Below, piece by piece: positions 34,051 through 44,929 of a stretch of 64,000 bases of DNA. The DNA comes from Taudactylus pleione (taxonomy: Eukaryota; Chordata; Amphibia; Anura; Myobatrachidae). Below the pieces are notes generated by a model, which saw only the letters and a list, made by a program, of their open reading frames with translations, was not told where the DNA came from and did no database searches. Positions within the stretch are counted from its first letter, which is position 1. Every line of letters begins with the position of its first letter. The position numbers and the translations under genes were made by a program. The stretch covers positions 20,781,501 to 20,845,500 of the forward strand of contig JAUIMM010000115.1 in NCBI GenBank assembly GCA_031769625.1, given 5' to 3'.

Positions 34051-34950
34051 TTCACTGATATTTTTTGGAGACAAAGGTTAAAATATCTTCACTATCATTA
34101 GATTGAGGCCTCTACATCATCATAGTCCATAATGTTATTGTCGCTAGATATTTTTAAGGTCTGCCCTAACATCCTTTCATATATATCACTGCACAGGTTT
34201 CATACTAATACATTTTATTGTAACATATTGCTCTAGATTTATTTTTTTGTGGAACATTAATTATAAGGTATTTTTAAAAAACACAACACAACAGAATTGT
34301 AATAATTCAATCATTATGCCATGTCTGTTGGGGATTGCAGTCTGCATAGTTGCCATCTCTGGAAAAAAAAATACACAAAAACTGTACGCTAATAAATAGG
34401 GTACATATAGTGAAATTGATAAATAGCTACCAGAGTGTATTAAAATGAATATTGATGTGAGCTGAAGCCCTAACTTTGGGGCACTGCGAGTTACATATAT
34501 GTGTATATTTATAGGCAAACTTTAGCCTAATTTATTTAGGGATTTATATATGTATTTTTAGGGGTGAGGTATTTATTACTTGGCGCTGTTCCATAAATTT
34601 TTTCCATAATAAATAAAAAAAATGTGCCTGTATGGAAATCTGGGCACCTATTCCTACTTTGATAATGAAGGCTAAACATTAGGTTCTCAAGCAGACTGTG
34701 TGCATGAAAGACTGCTCTCAGAGGAAAGAAATTACTACTTTTATAGGTTTTTGTGCAATAAGGCCATAACCGAAACCTAACAGTGAGTGGAGTGAAATAA
34801 AAATGTTCCCAAAATTGCCTCCCAAACGTATCTCAATTAAACTGTGTACGTAGGGTCTTATTCAGAGATTGTTAGCTTACATCTCAGAAGGTTCTGTGAA
34901 GATTTTTATCCTGTGTTTCTCCATGCAGACTTTGAGGTAATCTACCATCT
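34051..34950. other. AT-rich intron, nothing assigned
   Basis: No bounded repeats or coding similarity were recognised. Confidence 0.45.
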
Positions 34951-34952
34951 AC

Positions 34953-35330
34953 TCAGGGGCATTTTAAGAGAGTAGGGGGTTCGTGTGCAGCCTCTGTTTG
35001 AGCCCCCTCCTCTCTGTCGGCGCACTGAGCACAGTAGATTCTGGCTTCATGCCAGAATTTACAGCGCATGTGTGGGTCTCCGAAAAAATGGCATCCGTGC
35101 CTATTTTCCCAGGTACATCTTTTCTGCACAGGTCACCGGGAAAACGGGCGGTGCCATTTTACCAGTGATTTTTTGCTGCTCTGCAGCGTCTGTCCGGCAC
35201 TGCGGAGCAGCACATCGGAAACTGCAGGGAGGTATTTAATAAGAATGGGTGCAGGGTGTGTGGTGTGGGCCCCCCTGGACCCAGGGGCCCGTGTGCACTG
35301 CACACCTTGCACCCATTATAAAGACACCTA
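34953..35330. repeat. Dispersed GC-rich repeat, second copy (reverse orientation)
   Basis: It shares 'gcaggg-gtg-gtgtgggcccccctgg' and 'ggcccgtgtgcactgcac' with 5236-5550 in the opposite orientation, and the 'gcgcatgtg' block. The three overlapping plus-strand ORFs here are composition artefacts. Confidence 0.6.
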
Positions 35331-36100
35331 TGCATCTACTTTCATGTTAATTGGTCCGAGTTCCATTTTTATTGAAGTGGGTGGTTTGCCCGGTCTGCTT
35401 TTGCTATGATGGAACTTTGAATGTAAAATAAATAATTTTTTATTCACTCCGGAGTACACCTTGCTTTTTCCTTTTTGGTTGACCTTCTTAAACCTGTTTG
35501 CCCATTGGGAGGAAAATATGGATTCATATTGGTTGTCGTGAGTGTGGTATTCCTATCTGCTTATAAAGAAACCTTTATGCACCTTTCTCTACCACTGTAT
35601 AAGTGAGTTTGGGTACGCCTGTCTTCTCAAATACCCCTTTGAGTGGATGTTGCCGAGAAAAGAAAAGAGACCTTTTCATATTTGACACCAGGCATTTTAG
35701 TGAGAGTTCAGTACACTATTGCTATCATTTGGGACTAATTGAGAAACACTACTGAAGAATTAAGGCAGCTATTGATTAAGCATATTTTAGCAAACAATAC
35801 CACCGATTGTATTTTTTTATGCTTTTTATTCAATGCACTTGGATGCAATCCACGGTTGAATTGGAGAGGAGAAATTTCTCTACGAAAAGGGACGTATTGT
35901 ATTTCTCATTGTTGTATACAATTGGATTATATAATAAATATTAGCGCCTTTTCCTGTGTATCCCAGCCCAAAAACAATTTTTACTCCGTTGTTACATGGG
36001 GGTGGTGATACCCTTTTGACTGGGATGTACCAATTAAGGCTGCTTATGCGCATATTTTGAAGGTCAATATATATTAACTGCAAGGTGTGCGATAGGCCGT
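35331..36100. other. Intron or possible Penelope-type terminal sequence
   Basis: Two AT-rich blocks, 'gaatgtaaaataaataattt' followed by 'cactccggag' near 35420-35455, and 'aaatattagcgccttttcct' near 35936-35955, resemble the A-rich plus 'gcgc/ggag' endings of the Penelope-type fragments elsewhere in this window. No coding relic or hammerhead motif was found here. Confidence 0.3.
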
Positions 36101-36109
36101 CTGCACGAA

Positions 36110-37060
36110 TATCACTTGCTGTCATTGGGGTGATTTATCCAAATTGCAAAAAGGGATAATTATTGGCTCTCGGGCTAAGGGTGGCTATATTTCTGAAACA
36201 GCGCAGTTTGTGAACTGTTCGCGTGCTGCTGTGGTGAAGGTGTATCGTGACCGGACAAATGACACCATTGTGAATAATCAACTTGGAAACTGCAGAGCAC
36301 CGCGTGATGTGAGAGGTGAACGTCGGCTCCGAAGGTGCGCGAGGGCCGACCGACACGCTACAGTGGAGCAGCTCACCGTTAAATTAACCTGGGGGCCACC
36401 AGACGTGTGTCTAAAATGACAGTTCAGTGATTCTGCTGCGTATGTGGCTCCAAAGCAAATGGATGGTAACTGCACCTATGCTAACAAAGATTCATCAGTG
36501 GAAAAGGCTAAATTTTCATGCCTGTATCGGAATTGGACCTCCACTGAATGGTGAAGGGTTGCCTTCTCCGATGAGTCACATTTTCTGCTTCAATGAACAA
36601 ATGGACGTTGGCGTGTCAGGCGAGAAACATCGGAGAACAAACACCCTGGAACCGTTGCTGAAAGAACACAAGCTGGTGGTGGCAGCTTTATCATCTGTGG
36701 AGTGTTTTCATGGCATTCTCTGGGCCCACTCATCCACTCATGGAAGGCACCCTCAACCGATTTGATTATGAATCTATCCTTGCAGAGCACGTGCACCAGT
36801 ACATGCTGATTGTCTTCCCTGAGGTGGATGGGATCTTCCAGCAAGACAACGCGACGTCACACGGCTAGAAATGTCCGACAGTGGTTGGACGAGCATGACC
36901 AAGACTTCCAAGTACTTCCCTGGCAACTTAATTGCCTGGACTTGAACCCAATTGAGCATCAGTGGGACCACCTCGATCGTTGTGTTCGCTCTATGTATAC
37001 TCCACCACACAACCTCCAGCAGCTGTGGGATGCACTGCAGTCAGCATGGCTCTAGATACC
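36110..37060 (+). pseudogene. Degenerate Tc1-like (Tc1/mariner) transposase gene
   Basis: Tc1/mariner transposases cut and paste at TA sites. The N-terminal HTH reads KGIIIGSRAKGG, ISETAQFVNCSRAAVVKVYR (36150-36245). A middle block has FSDESHFLL (36565-36592), containing the first catalytic Asp. The C-terminal block reads QQDNATSHTARNVRQWLDEH followed by LNPIEHQWDHLDR (36838-36985). I count 36 residues between the Asp of QDN and the Glu of PIE, rather than the usual 34 of Tc1. That is the spacing reported for the DD36E group. Frameshifts and stops separate the blocks, so it is inactive. No TIRs were located. Confidence 0.85.
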
Positions 37061-37064
37061 TGTT

Positions 37065-38130
37065 CCAACCTACTAGCACCTTATTGAGTCACTCCCAGCC
37101 CGTCCAGCTGCTGTCCGTGCTGCACATAGCGATTAATCTGGCTTTTAGCTGGTGGTCAGAATAATTTGACTCAATTGTGTACATCAACAATGAGTCGTAA
37201 AACTCATAAGAACTGTGGCACCCACATGTGATAGGGGGAACGGCATCATTGCTGTGAAATGATAAAGCGTTAACAGTAAATGTAACAATTTTATGTTGGT
37301 ACAGAGTTAAATTTTTTTGGCAGTAAATGGTGTTTTTTTTTATGCTGCCCAAATGTACTGTACTTTAACGAAGTCATTAAGAGTATTTATGTTAAAATGC
37401 CCTGAGTATGATGAAATTTCCAATATCTGAGATATATTAGGTTAAACAAATAAAAATTGGTTTAATTATGTGCAAGTTAAAATCATGAATAGCCCCATCT
37501 ATTTAAATAAGGTCACGCATATTTGTGGTCTTCTAGGAATGGAACTGAACAGCCCAATTGTAACTTATGGTTACAGCTGCTCAGCAATAAAATTCTTAAC
37601 AAATTACTTTTTTTCTATTCACATTTCTAAAAGAGCACATTTACTATATACGGTACAACAAAATCTTCAAGTTATTTTTTTGTGTGCTGAATACTTCATT
37701 ACAGATCACATAAATGTGACGGTGCCTGAAGTAAATGTAGTTTTTGCCTTCTTCAATTTCAGCTATTTAATTTAAAACAGAATGCTTTAAACAAAGAAAG
37801 GAAGCTTAGTTATTAGATGACGTCCTGTAATCATGACTGCTCATAGATACTAGGAGGCAGAGTTCAAACGCTTCCTCTGATGTAACTGCTTTATAGGCAT
37901 ATTGTATCTAGGATACAGGATTCAGGATTCTGAAAGTCCCGAGATTTTGTAAGTTAGCAGATCAATTTAAAGCGTCAATATTTGCGAAGACAAAATCCAT
38001 CTGGCTTTTTTCTGATCAGTATACGTACACATAATATATTAAATATTTTAGCGGAAGGGGGCCTGGACTGCACACTCTAGCTCTTTCTAATGGGATGTGC
38101 TACCTAGCTCAGACTGAATACTAGAAAATA
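37065..38130. other. Intron after the Tc1-like gene, nothing assigned
   Basis: The 3' flank of the transposase relic runs to about 37150. The rest is AT-rich with no recognised element. Confidence 0.45.
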
Positions 38131-38135
38131 GAAAA

Positions 38136-38970
38136 AAAAAAAAGACCAGATGCACCGTACAACCATTAATAATTATATATGAAATTTTTGGCATAAATTT
38201 GGCCAACGTTATGAGCTTACCTACCAGCGTCAAGGTAACCTCATCGGGTAAGTCCATAACACTATGGGGGTTCATGTCTGGGGCGTGGGGCACCCCCAAA
38301 CCATACTTGCCGACATACAGCTCCCTCCTTCCTGCATTCAGCGGGGGACATGGCCGGACAATGACTCCATTTTGGGGGAGGGGCCCCCTCCTCACAATGC
38401 CGAAAGGTATTGCGAAGCAGAGGCCGGGGCCACGATGACTAGATTCAGCACAAATCCCATCATCGCCCGCCCCCCCCCCCTGCAGGGGTTTCTATTAGAA
38501 GTCCGTGGGGGGAGGGCCTCAGTCGGGAGGCTTGCCTGCCTTTCCAGGGGGTCAGGAGCGGCACCTGATATTCGGGAGGCTCCCGACCAAATTGGGAGGG
38601 TAGGTAAGCCTGCCCCAAACCACCCCAGCCAAACCACCCCAGGGCACCACACAAAACAAAATAAAAAATAGCAGTGAAGTGTTAGGCAAGTGAAAGTGGC
38701 TGCTTAGTGTTGAAAGTGTTAGAAAAATGAAAAATAAAATGTGTTAAAATGTAACAAATAAAAAACAGTGATATAAAGTGTAAAAATAAGTGTTAAAAAA
38801 TGGTGATGACACAAAGAAGTCCAGCCAGAGCAGTTCAAGTGGCCCCACGCCCCAAAATTCACCCCATAACTGACTTGCTATATAGTCTTAAATGCATATA
38901 GGTCAAAAACCTCATCTATAATATATAATTATTAATGGTTATATGGTGCATTTGGTCTCTTTTTTTCCTT
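38136..38970. mobile_element. TIR element with ~50-bp inverted ends
   Basis: Left 'gaccagatgcaccgtacaac' plus 'cattaataattatat' is mirrored on the right by 'ataattattaatggttatat' plus 'ggtgcatttggtc'. These are inverted repeats of about 50 bp with few mismatches, some 750 bp apart. A separate hAT MITE is inserted within (38302-38612). No ORF of note is present. Confidence 0.7.
38302..38612. mobile_element. hAT-like MITE (CATACTTGCC family) with perfect TSD
   Basis: The left end CATACTTGCCGACATACAG and the right end TAGGTAAGCCTG are degraded TIRs. The 8-bp TSD ccccaaac is perfect (38294-38301 and 38613-38620). It lies nested in the TIR element at 38136-38970. ORFs here are GC-rich artefacts. 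Confidence 0.75.
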
Positions 38971-39260
38971 TTTTTCTGTTCAGGAAAGGTGGATTTCTTT
39001 CTTTGCAGTGGTTAACCAAAAATAAAAGATACACAAATTTGCTTTTAAAGCTCAAATTCCAGTAATTTCAATTTAAAAAAACAAAACACTTTTTAGCCCA
39101 TTTTAGGTAAATTGGTATTGCTGTGTAAAGAGTAATAGGCAAACAAATTATATAGAGAAGAAAGGGCTGGGCGCTTCAGTATTAATCTGGTGCCGGGTAT
39201 TGAACCGCAAGCTCACCAAACAGGGGTGGCAACCCTCTATAAGAACATGAGTAAAAGAAC

Positions 39261-42200
39261 AGGAACTGGGAGCGCTCTAATACCAATAATACATTTAATA
39301 TCCAAGTACAGAAATAAAATATACACAGTATGATAAACAGACCCTTGGGTGCAAAATACAGTAATGGTATGCAACCTGACCTGGGAGACCAAGGTGTAAA
39401 CGAATGGCTAAAAGCACTAAATGAAGGGGATGAGTAAAAAAATGTGGCCACATATAAAATATAAATAAAAATAAAGATAACTGAAAAAAATAGTCCAAAC
39501 AGTTCCGGTAATCAGTTGATAGTATTATTCCATAGAAACAGCAAAAAAATATATTCCTTGTGGAAAAAAAACGCCAAGTTAAAATCCAATTAGAGTTCTA
39601 ATCCAACAGTGAAGTGATAATTAAATGGTATGAATGTAACTTAGGGCCGTATTCAATTTGAGGCGTTAAGTCCGGATTCGCGGTAATTTACCGCCGATGA
39701 CGTCATTATCGCCTGTTTTAGTTTTCCTCCGTATTCAATTTGAAAGACTTTTCGCCTAGGCGTTAAGTTAATGCAATGTAATAGATGGTAAAGTATCGCC
39801 TATGAATGGCAGGCGTTAAAAAGTGCAGATTTGGGGTGCAACATTTCGGGAACCCCCCGGCAGCCTTCAGACAGTCCCCCAAAGGTAATCTGTGTCAAAA
39901 AAGAAAATTAAGGGCACTCCAAAATTGACTTTGAAAAAGGGTGTGAAAAAAAAGTTGGGGTACAAACTTAAAAAATAGCAAACTTGACTCTGGGGGGGGG
40001 GGTCCCCATGTATGCCCCAAGTGTTTTTTTGATTGCAGGTGTTTGCGGCAGGTTAGGTTTTTCACGATTTTTTAAGTTACTTTAGCAACTTTAAAATATG
40101 CTGAACCCCATTTTCAAGTATCCCAAATTTGATGGCCATAGTTGTTTTGCCCTAAAAAAAACAACTTCTAAATGCTCTTCTGCATCACCTTATTCAAAGC
40201 CGCATTTATGTACCTGCCGCGGCTACTCAAAACCCCAACTTCCTTCAGTAGTTAAAAATGGGGGTACCCATAGTGATCCCCCATGTCTACACATCTTTAG
40301 GGGGGTCCCTAGAATATTTTCCGAAAATTCCCGTTTTTTGTTGAACCTGTAAAATAGTACAAAAAAATTTACAAAAAATGACAAGGTGAAAAAAAAAATA
40401 GCCCAAATAGCCCCAGGCTTGCCAGCCAGTGGTGGTTTCTAAAAAAAACAGGGACCATAATGTGTAGGGTTCCACTGTATTTTAGAAACAAACACCAGGC
40501 TGCAGGGACTAGTGCTGGTTTTAAATATAGGGGGCAAAAAAGACGAGGGGTACCCCCTATATTTAAGACCAGCACCAGATCCACCGGTGCTCCAGGTCCA
40601 AAGCATTAGCACCCCAAGTCGGTCAGCGCAAGCCGGTGATCTCGGGGGAGTTGGGGACCCCCCAAAAAAGGGTCCCCCCTCTCCCGAGCACCACAGGCTT
40701 ACTCTGAAGCCCGGGGCTCTTCCCCATGCTTGGTGGGTATGGGGGGGGGGGGCAAATAATGTAAGACTATTGTACTTTACAGTGGAACTTCAAGTGCTAG
40801 CATGCCAGCCATTTTGCACATGTGGAACTACAAGTGCCAGCAGACATGTGGCACCTGTAATTTTACTGTAAAATAAAGTAAAAAAAAGACAAAACACACA
40901 CCGTGACGGTATAACTTTATTGTACACACCTACCCATTCACACAAACTTACCTATACCAGCTGAATCTGACCGCTTCTCCAGTAGAACATCCTTAAAACA
41001 TGGCCCTGCAAGGAAGATTTCATACTCACCTATTTTCTTGCGCTGGTCTCCGCAGCATCCCTGGGATTTGGCAACTCAAAAAAACGTGTTTACCACGATC
41101 CACGTACTAGCCATGAGTATGTGTGTTGCCACACATACTCATAGCTCCCGAGTGCCAGCTGACGGCACATCCACGGAGCTGGCAGTCCCGAGAGCCAATC
41201 AGCGGCCGAGCTGACTGTAGAGCGGCCGCTGATTGGCTCCGGCTACTGACAGTTCCTATGTGGTGTGACTCGCCCACGTGGGAACTGTCAGTAGCTAGTG
41301 GGTCGTGTAGTCGTTTTTTTTTTTTTTGCTAAGTACGTGGATTACTGCGGAGACCAGTGCCGGGATATTGGAGAGTATGATTTTTTTTATTTGCAGAGCC
41401 ATGTTTTTCGGGTTTTTCGGATAGTCTACTGGAGAAGGGGACAGACTCATCTGGTATAGGTAAGTATGTGTGAATGGGTAGGTGTGTGTAATAAAGTTAT
41501 ACTATCACGGTGTGTGTGTTTTGTCTTTTTTAACTATTTACTTTACAGTGAAATTACAGGTACCACATGTGTGCTGGCACTTGTTGTTCCACAAGTGCAA
41601 AATGGCAGGCATGCTGGCACTTGTAGTTCCACTGTAAAGTACAATAGTGTTACATTATTTGGCCTCCCTATTACCCCCATACTCACCGCTCCAGGGGTAT
41701 GGGGATGAGCCCCAGGCTTCAGCGTAGGCCTGTGTTGCTCGGGAGAGGGGGGACCCTTTTTGGGGGGTCCCCGACTCCCCCGAGATCACCGGCTTGCGCT
41801 GACCGACTTGGGGTGTAATGCTTTGGACCTGGAGCCCCGGTGATTGGGTCTCTGGGCTGTGGCATTACACCCCAGTCGGTTGGATCTGGTGCTGGTCTTA
41901 AATATAGGGGATCCCCACGTTTTTTTCCCACCTATATTTAAAACCAGAACTAGTCCCTGCAGCCTGGTGTTGGTTTCTAAAATACGGTGGAACCCTACAT
42001 ATTTTGTTCCCCGTATTTTTAGAAACCACCCAAAAACTGGCTGCCAAGCCTGGGGCTGGTTTGGCTTTTGGAGGGGTATCCTATGTCATTTTTTTTTTTA
42101 ACTTGTATTCTATTTTTTTATAGGTAACACTACGGGAATTTTCGGGAAATATTCCAGGGATCCCCCTAAAGATGTGTAGACATGAGGTGTATTTTTGCAG

Positions 42201-43763
42201 AATTTATAAAATTACCTTTAGGGACTTAAAAATATGCTAGTACCCATTTTCATGTACCCCAAATTTGATGGGACCACTTAAAAACAAAAAAAACTAAAAA
42301 AAAAATTAAATGCTCTTCTGCATCACTTCTTCAAAGTCGGGAAAAAAATACCAGCAGCGGCTATTTAAAAACCCCGACTTTCTTCTGCAGGCAAAAACGG
42401 GGGTACCCATAGTGATCCCCGAGGTCTGGACATCTTTAGGGGGGTCCTACAATTATTTCCCAAAAGTTCCCGTTTGTTTTCGCTGATCCAAGTATCGTCG
42501 GGTGCAGTTTTCGCCTACTTTCAAATTGAATATGGGATACGCGGGCACACGCGAGATACTTTAACGCCTACAAAACAGGCGAAGACGGCAGAAAGTCCGA
42601 GCCGATTAATTTAACACGGCTCGGATCAAATTGAATATGGGCCGTAGTTGGGATACATTCTTGCCAAGATGGAAAAATAAAATACAATATGTATGATGGA
42701 TATCCTGCAATAAGGGGACAAACAAAAGGTAACTTGATGTTCCCCAAGTGTGTCCGTGCCTGGATTTCCTCACGTCAAGAGGCCTCTCCTACGTTTTCAC
42801 ACGCTGGGATCCGTGATGTCTGGCAGGTACCGTTGACTTTGCACGTGAGGTGAATAGACACTGCTCCGCAGTAAAAGGTGAACAGCTGTTGGACAAATGA
42901 GGTCTGTGTAATGGTGACAGATTCTGCTGTATGCCGATGCACATGAAGTGAAGAGTCACAGTGCCGCAGTGGATAAGAATCGGCTGTAGGACAATAAATG
43001 TCTACACAACGATGATAGGCTTCGCTGTGTGGCGGTGTTGTGAGAATCATCAATTACCGCAGTGGTGCTGAAAGTGGAAGTCCTAAGTATATCAGCATGG
43101 AGGGGATAACAACCTAACGAGTTTCTCAGCCTGACATAACCGGCTGTTTGCCAGACATCACGAATCCCAGCATATGAAAACATAGGAGAGGCCTTTCCAC
43201 ATTTAGTGCTGGTTTAGCACTTCTACTCCAGGTCTATTCATTCCTTCACGTGAGGATATCCAGGCAGGGACACACTTGGGGAACACAGGTACACATCCAC
43301 TAACGTGGATTGTCAATCGAGTTACCTTTTGTTTGTCCCCTTATTGCAGGATATCCATAATACATACTGTATTTTATTTTTCCATCTTGGCAAGAATGTA
43401 TCCCAACTAAGGTACATTCATACCATGTAATTATCACTGCACTGTTGGATTAGAACTCTAATTGGATTTTCACTTGGTGTTTCTTTCCACGAGGAATATA
43501 TTTTTTTGCTGTTGCTATGGAACTAATTACCGGATCTGTTTCAATTATTTTTATTTATATTTTATATATGTGGCCACATTTTTTCTTACTCATTCCCTTC
43601 ATTTAGTGCTTTAAGCCATTCGTTTACACCTAGGTCTCCCAGGTCAGGTTGCATACCATTACTGTATTTTGCACCAAGGGTCTGTTTATCATACTGTTTA
43701 TATTTTATTTCTGTACTTCGATATTAAATGTATTATTGGTATTACAGCGCTCCCAGTTCATGG
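39261..43763. repeat. Large foldback: inverted arms with ~300-bp loop
   Basis: The left arm (39261-39643 plus 42645-42835) and the right arm (43130-43763) are mirror images. Matching landmarks are 'aactgggagcgct' at 39264 against 'agcgctcccagtt' at 43746, 'cctgggagaccaaggtgtaa' at 39380 against 43630, and 'ccccaagtgtgtcc' at 42742 against 43270. The left arm is split by a 3,001-bp insertion (39644-42644). The outer 'ggagcgct' ends resemble Penelope-type fragment ends in this window. A GAAAC-containing stretch (minus, 43112-43134) may be a collapsed hammerhead. Without the insertion the unit would be about 1.5 kb. Confidence 0.8.
39644..42644. mobile_element. 3,001-bp palindromic DNA transposon inserted in foldback arm
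   Basis: The ends read GGGCCGTATTCAATTTG and (reverse complement of the right) CGGCCCATATTCAATTTG. The whole element folds on itself about a centre near 41215, where gagccaatcagcggccg pairs with cggccgctgattggctc. Both arms carry the same modules in mirror order (for example 'cgagatcaccggcttgcgct' on the right against its complement at 40630 on the left). TA flanks both ends (39642-39643, 42645-42646). The intact opposite foldback arm shows the pre-insertion sequence with a single TA. ORFs inside are artefacts and no transposase was found, so it is non-autonomous. Confidence 0.85.
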
Positions 43764-43796
43764 TTTTTTAAACAAATTATGTGTTTTGGAAATTAA

Positions 43797-44340
43797 GGGG
43801 GGAATTCAATTAGAGGTGTTGGGCAAAATTTACCAAGCAGCGGGTTCAAAACCCTGGCAGTTTGGTGGCGGTGGTTTTGCTATCCGCAGATTTACTAAGA
43901 CCAAAACTGCTGCAAAACCGCAGTCAAGAATAGGCAAAAATTACTAGGCAGCAGTTTTGGTGTCATTTAGAAAGATCCGCCAAACCGCAACCAAAGCGCT
44001 GGGGTTTAGAACCCGCTGCTTTGTAAATTTTGCCCGTTAACTTTGCACGAGTAAAAGAGGGGAGGCTATACAATTAGTCTCTTTTTTTTTTTTTTTTTAC
44101 CCAAAACCCTTTTTAACAAGTGTTAAAAAGAGGCTTTAAGTGCAGTTAATGAGTGTTAACTCAAACTTCACGGACCTAAGCAGTAACTGGGTGTTTTCAC
44201 CCGTTAATTGCACACTTCTCTGGGATTTCTGTTCGAGTCTCAGGAGACCCAAACAGAATCCTGTTAACTCAGGCTAACTGAATAGGTGTCTGCGATCAAT
44301 TAGCACCTGTTAATGCAGCTAATTAAATCCCACTCTAAGT
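43797..44340. mobile_element. Palindromic element (GGAATTCAATTAG group), interrupted
   Basis: The left 'ggggggaattcaattagagg' and the right 'gcagctaattaaatcccact' (reverse complement agtgggatttaattagctgc) mark imperfect inverted ends. A smaller palindromic MITE (43821-44035) sits just inside the left end, at a GTT that is present on both sides of it. Confidence 0.55.
43821..44035. mobile_element. 215-bp palindromic MITE (GGGCAAAATTTAC ends)
   Basis: The left gggcaaaatttaccaagcag and the right end (reverse complement gggcaaaatttacaaagcag) form long TIRs. The two halves are near mirror images around 'cagtcaagaataggc'. Flanking gtt on both sides is a candidate 3-bp TSD. Confidence 0.7.
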
Positions 44341-44344
44341 CTTT

Positions 44345-44925
44345 TCAGATAAAAAACAATGTATAATTTGCACGGGCAACGCATAAATAATTACGGATAT
44401 TGATTTAAGAATCTGACAACCTCCCCAAAGATGTCAAAATAGGGTCAGCAGCGATGGGGAATAAGAAATTCTAAGATGTACAATCTGTACATGTATATAT
44501 TATCTTCATATTTGATAATAGGAGTTTTCTTTCCTATATTGTGGCATTATTAATAGTAGAATAGCACAAGAAAAATTTTGCTATTTGGATCTCTACAGAT
44601 TAAATAACAAAAACAACCCCCCTCTCCCCTCCCCCACAAAAAAACAATTTAGAACATGATTGTTCAATTTGCAGAATATATGAACCATTTTATTTTTTAA
44701 CTTGATTTCTATATGTAATATTCAGATACAAACACACAAATTATATCTAGTATAGGCTTTGAAAAAAAATAATACAATAAAAGACAAATGCATAAGATTA
44801 TTTATGAATAATTAGATTTTAACTCAACAATCTGGGAGGCAAATGCAAGCCAAGACAAAAACAAGCCTTGCATTGCTTTCATATATGTGTGAAGGAGTGG
44901 TGGTTTAGAGCATAGTGGTTGCCAT
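44345..44925. other. AT-rich intron, nothing assigned
   Basis: A C-run with 'cccccctctcccctccccca' lies at 44618-44637. No other structure was recognised. Confidence 0.45.
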
Positions 44926-44929
44926 CAAG

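Noticed and set aside
38087..38671. Overlapping ORFs on both strands in GC-rich DNA
   Set aside because: They lie across a hAT MITE with a perfect TSD. Openness on both strands reflects GC content.
40098..42101. Several 60-120-codon ORFs as transposon genes
   Set aside because: They occur as mirror-image pairs within the 3-kb palindrome and show no transposase motif.
43112..43134. Functional hammerhead in the foldback loop
   Set aside because: Only CTGA directly followed by GAAAC is visible, with no stem II. At most it is a collapsed relic.
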